A DNA stretch of 5,522 nucleotides from positions 1 to 5,522 of the forward strand of contig JAUWDI010000074.1 in the NCBI GenBank assembly GCA_030608865.1, read 5' to 3'. The notes beneath the pieces were generated by a model. That model searched no databases. It had not been told where the DNA came from and saw only the letters and a list, made by a program, of their open reading frames with translations. Origin of the DNA: Anaerolineales bacterium (lineage in GTDB: Bacteria; Chloroflexota; Anaerolineae; Anaerolineales; E44-bin32). Both the position numbers and the translations under genes were made by a program. Numbering within the stretch: position 1 is the first letter of the stretch; each line of letters starts with the position of its first letter. This document shows positions 5,516-5,522 of the stretch, piece after piece.

Positions 5516-5522
5516 CACAAAC

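Overview
The window looks like ordinary chromosomal sequence from a free-living bacterium with mid-range GC. The gene mix is an EamA exporter, a NagD-like HAD phosphatase, an MshA/sucrose-phosphate-synthase-like GT4 glycosyltransferase, uridine kinase, a cyclophilin and a VTT membrane protein. Together with apparently leaderless promoters and GC-rich intergenic palindromes, this suggests Chloroflexota (Anaerolineae-like). That placement is an inference from protein style, not a demonstrated match. I see no phage, integrase, transposase or CRISPR sequence.

Left block (1-3243), all on the minus strand. Reading in the direction of transcription, it holds the GT4 glycosyltransferase (3243-1996), a 130-base gap with a perfect 11-bp inverted repeat, a HAD-IIA phosphatase (1846-1076), a 74-residue single-pass membrane protein with an acidic tail (1027-803), and an EamA/DMT permease (721-1) that runs off the left edge.

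Centre (3244-3569). A compact divergent promoter region sits between the glycosyltransferase and a tRNA-Thr(CGT) gene on the plus strand. The two promoters point away from each other and their -35 hexamers overlap in one near-palindromic TTGCCAA. A short T-tailed hairpin follows the tRNA.

Right block (3570-5306), plus strand: uridine kinase udk, a cytosolic cyclophilin-type peptidyl-prolyl isomerase, and a VTT/DedA-like membrane protein. Spacing is tight (22 bases, then a 4-base GTGA overlap), so this is probably one operon. Its promoter has TATAAT exactly six bases before the udk ATG, which predicts a leaderless mRNA. The glycosyltransferase shows the same geometry.

The last 216 bases hold no gene. 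They contain a strong 13-bp hairpin that probably ends the operon, then a pair of GC-rich hairpins that look like a dispersed REP-type repeat.

Functionally the genes are housekeeping or accessory: pyrimidine salvage, protein folding, membrane or solute handling, and glycosylation. No single pathway joins them, and I found no convincing new defence or mobile system. The most informative signals are the promoter architecture, the re-assigned start codons and the glycosyltransferase pocket residues.
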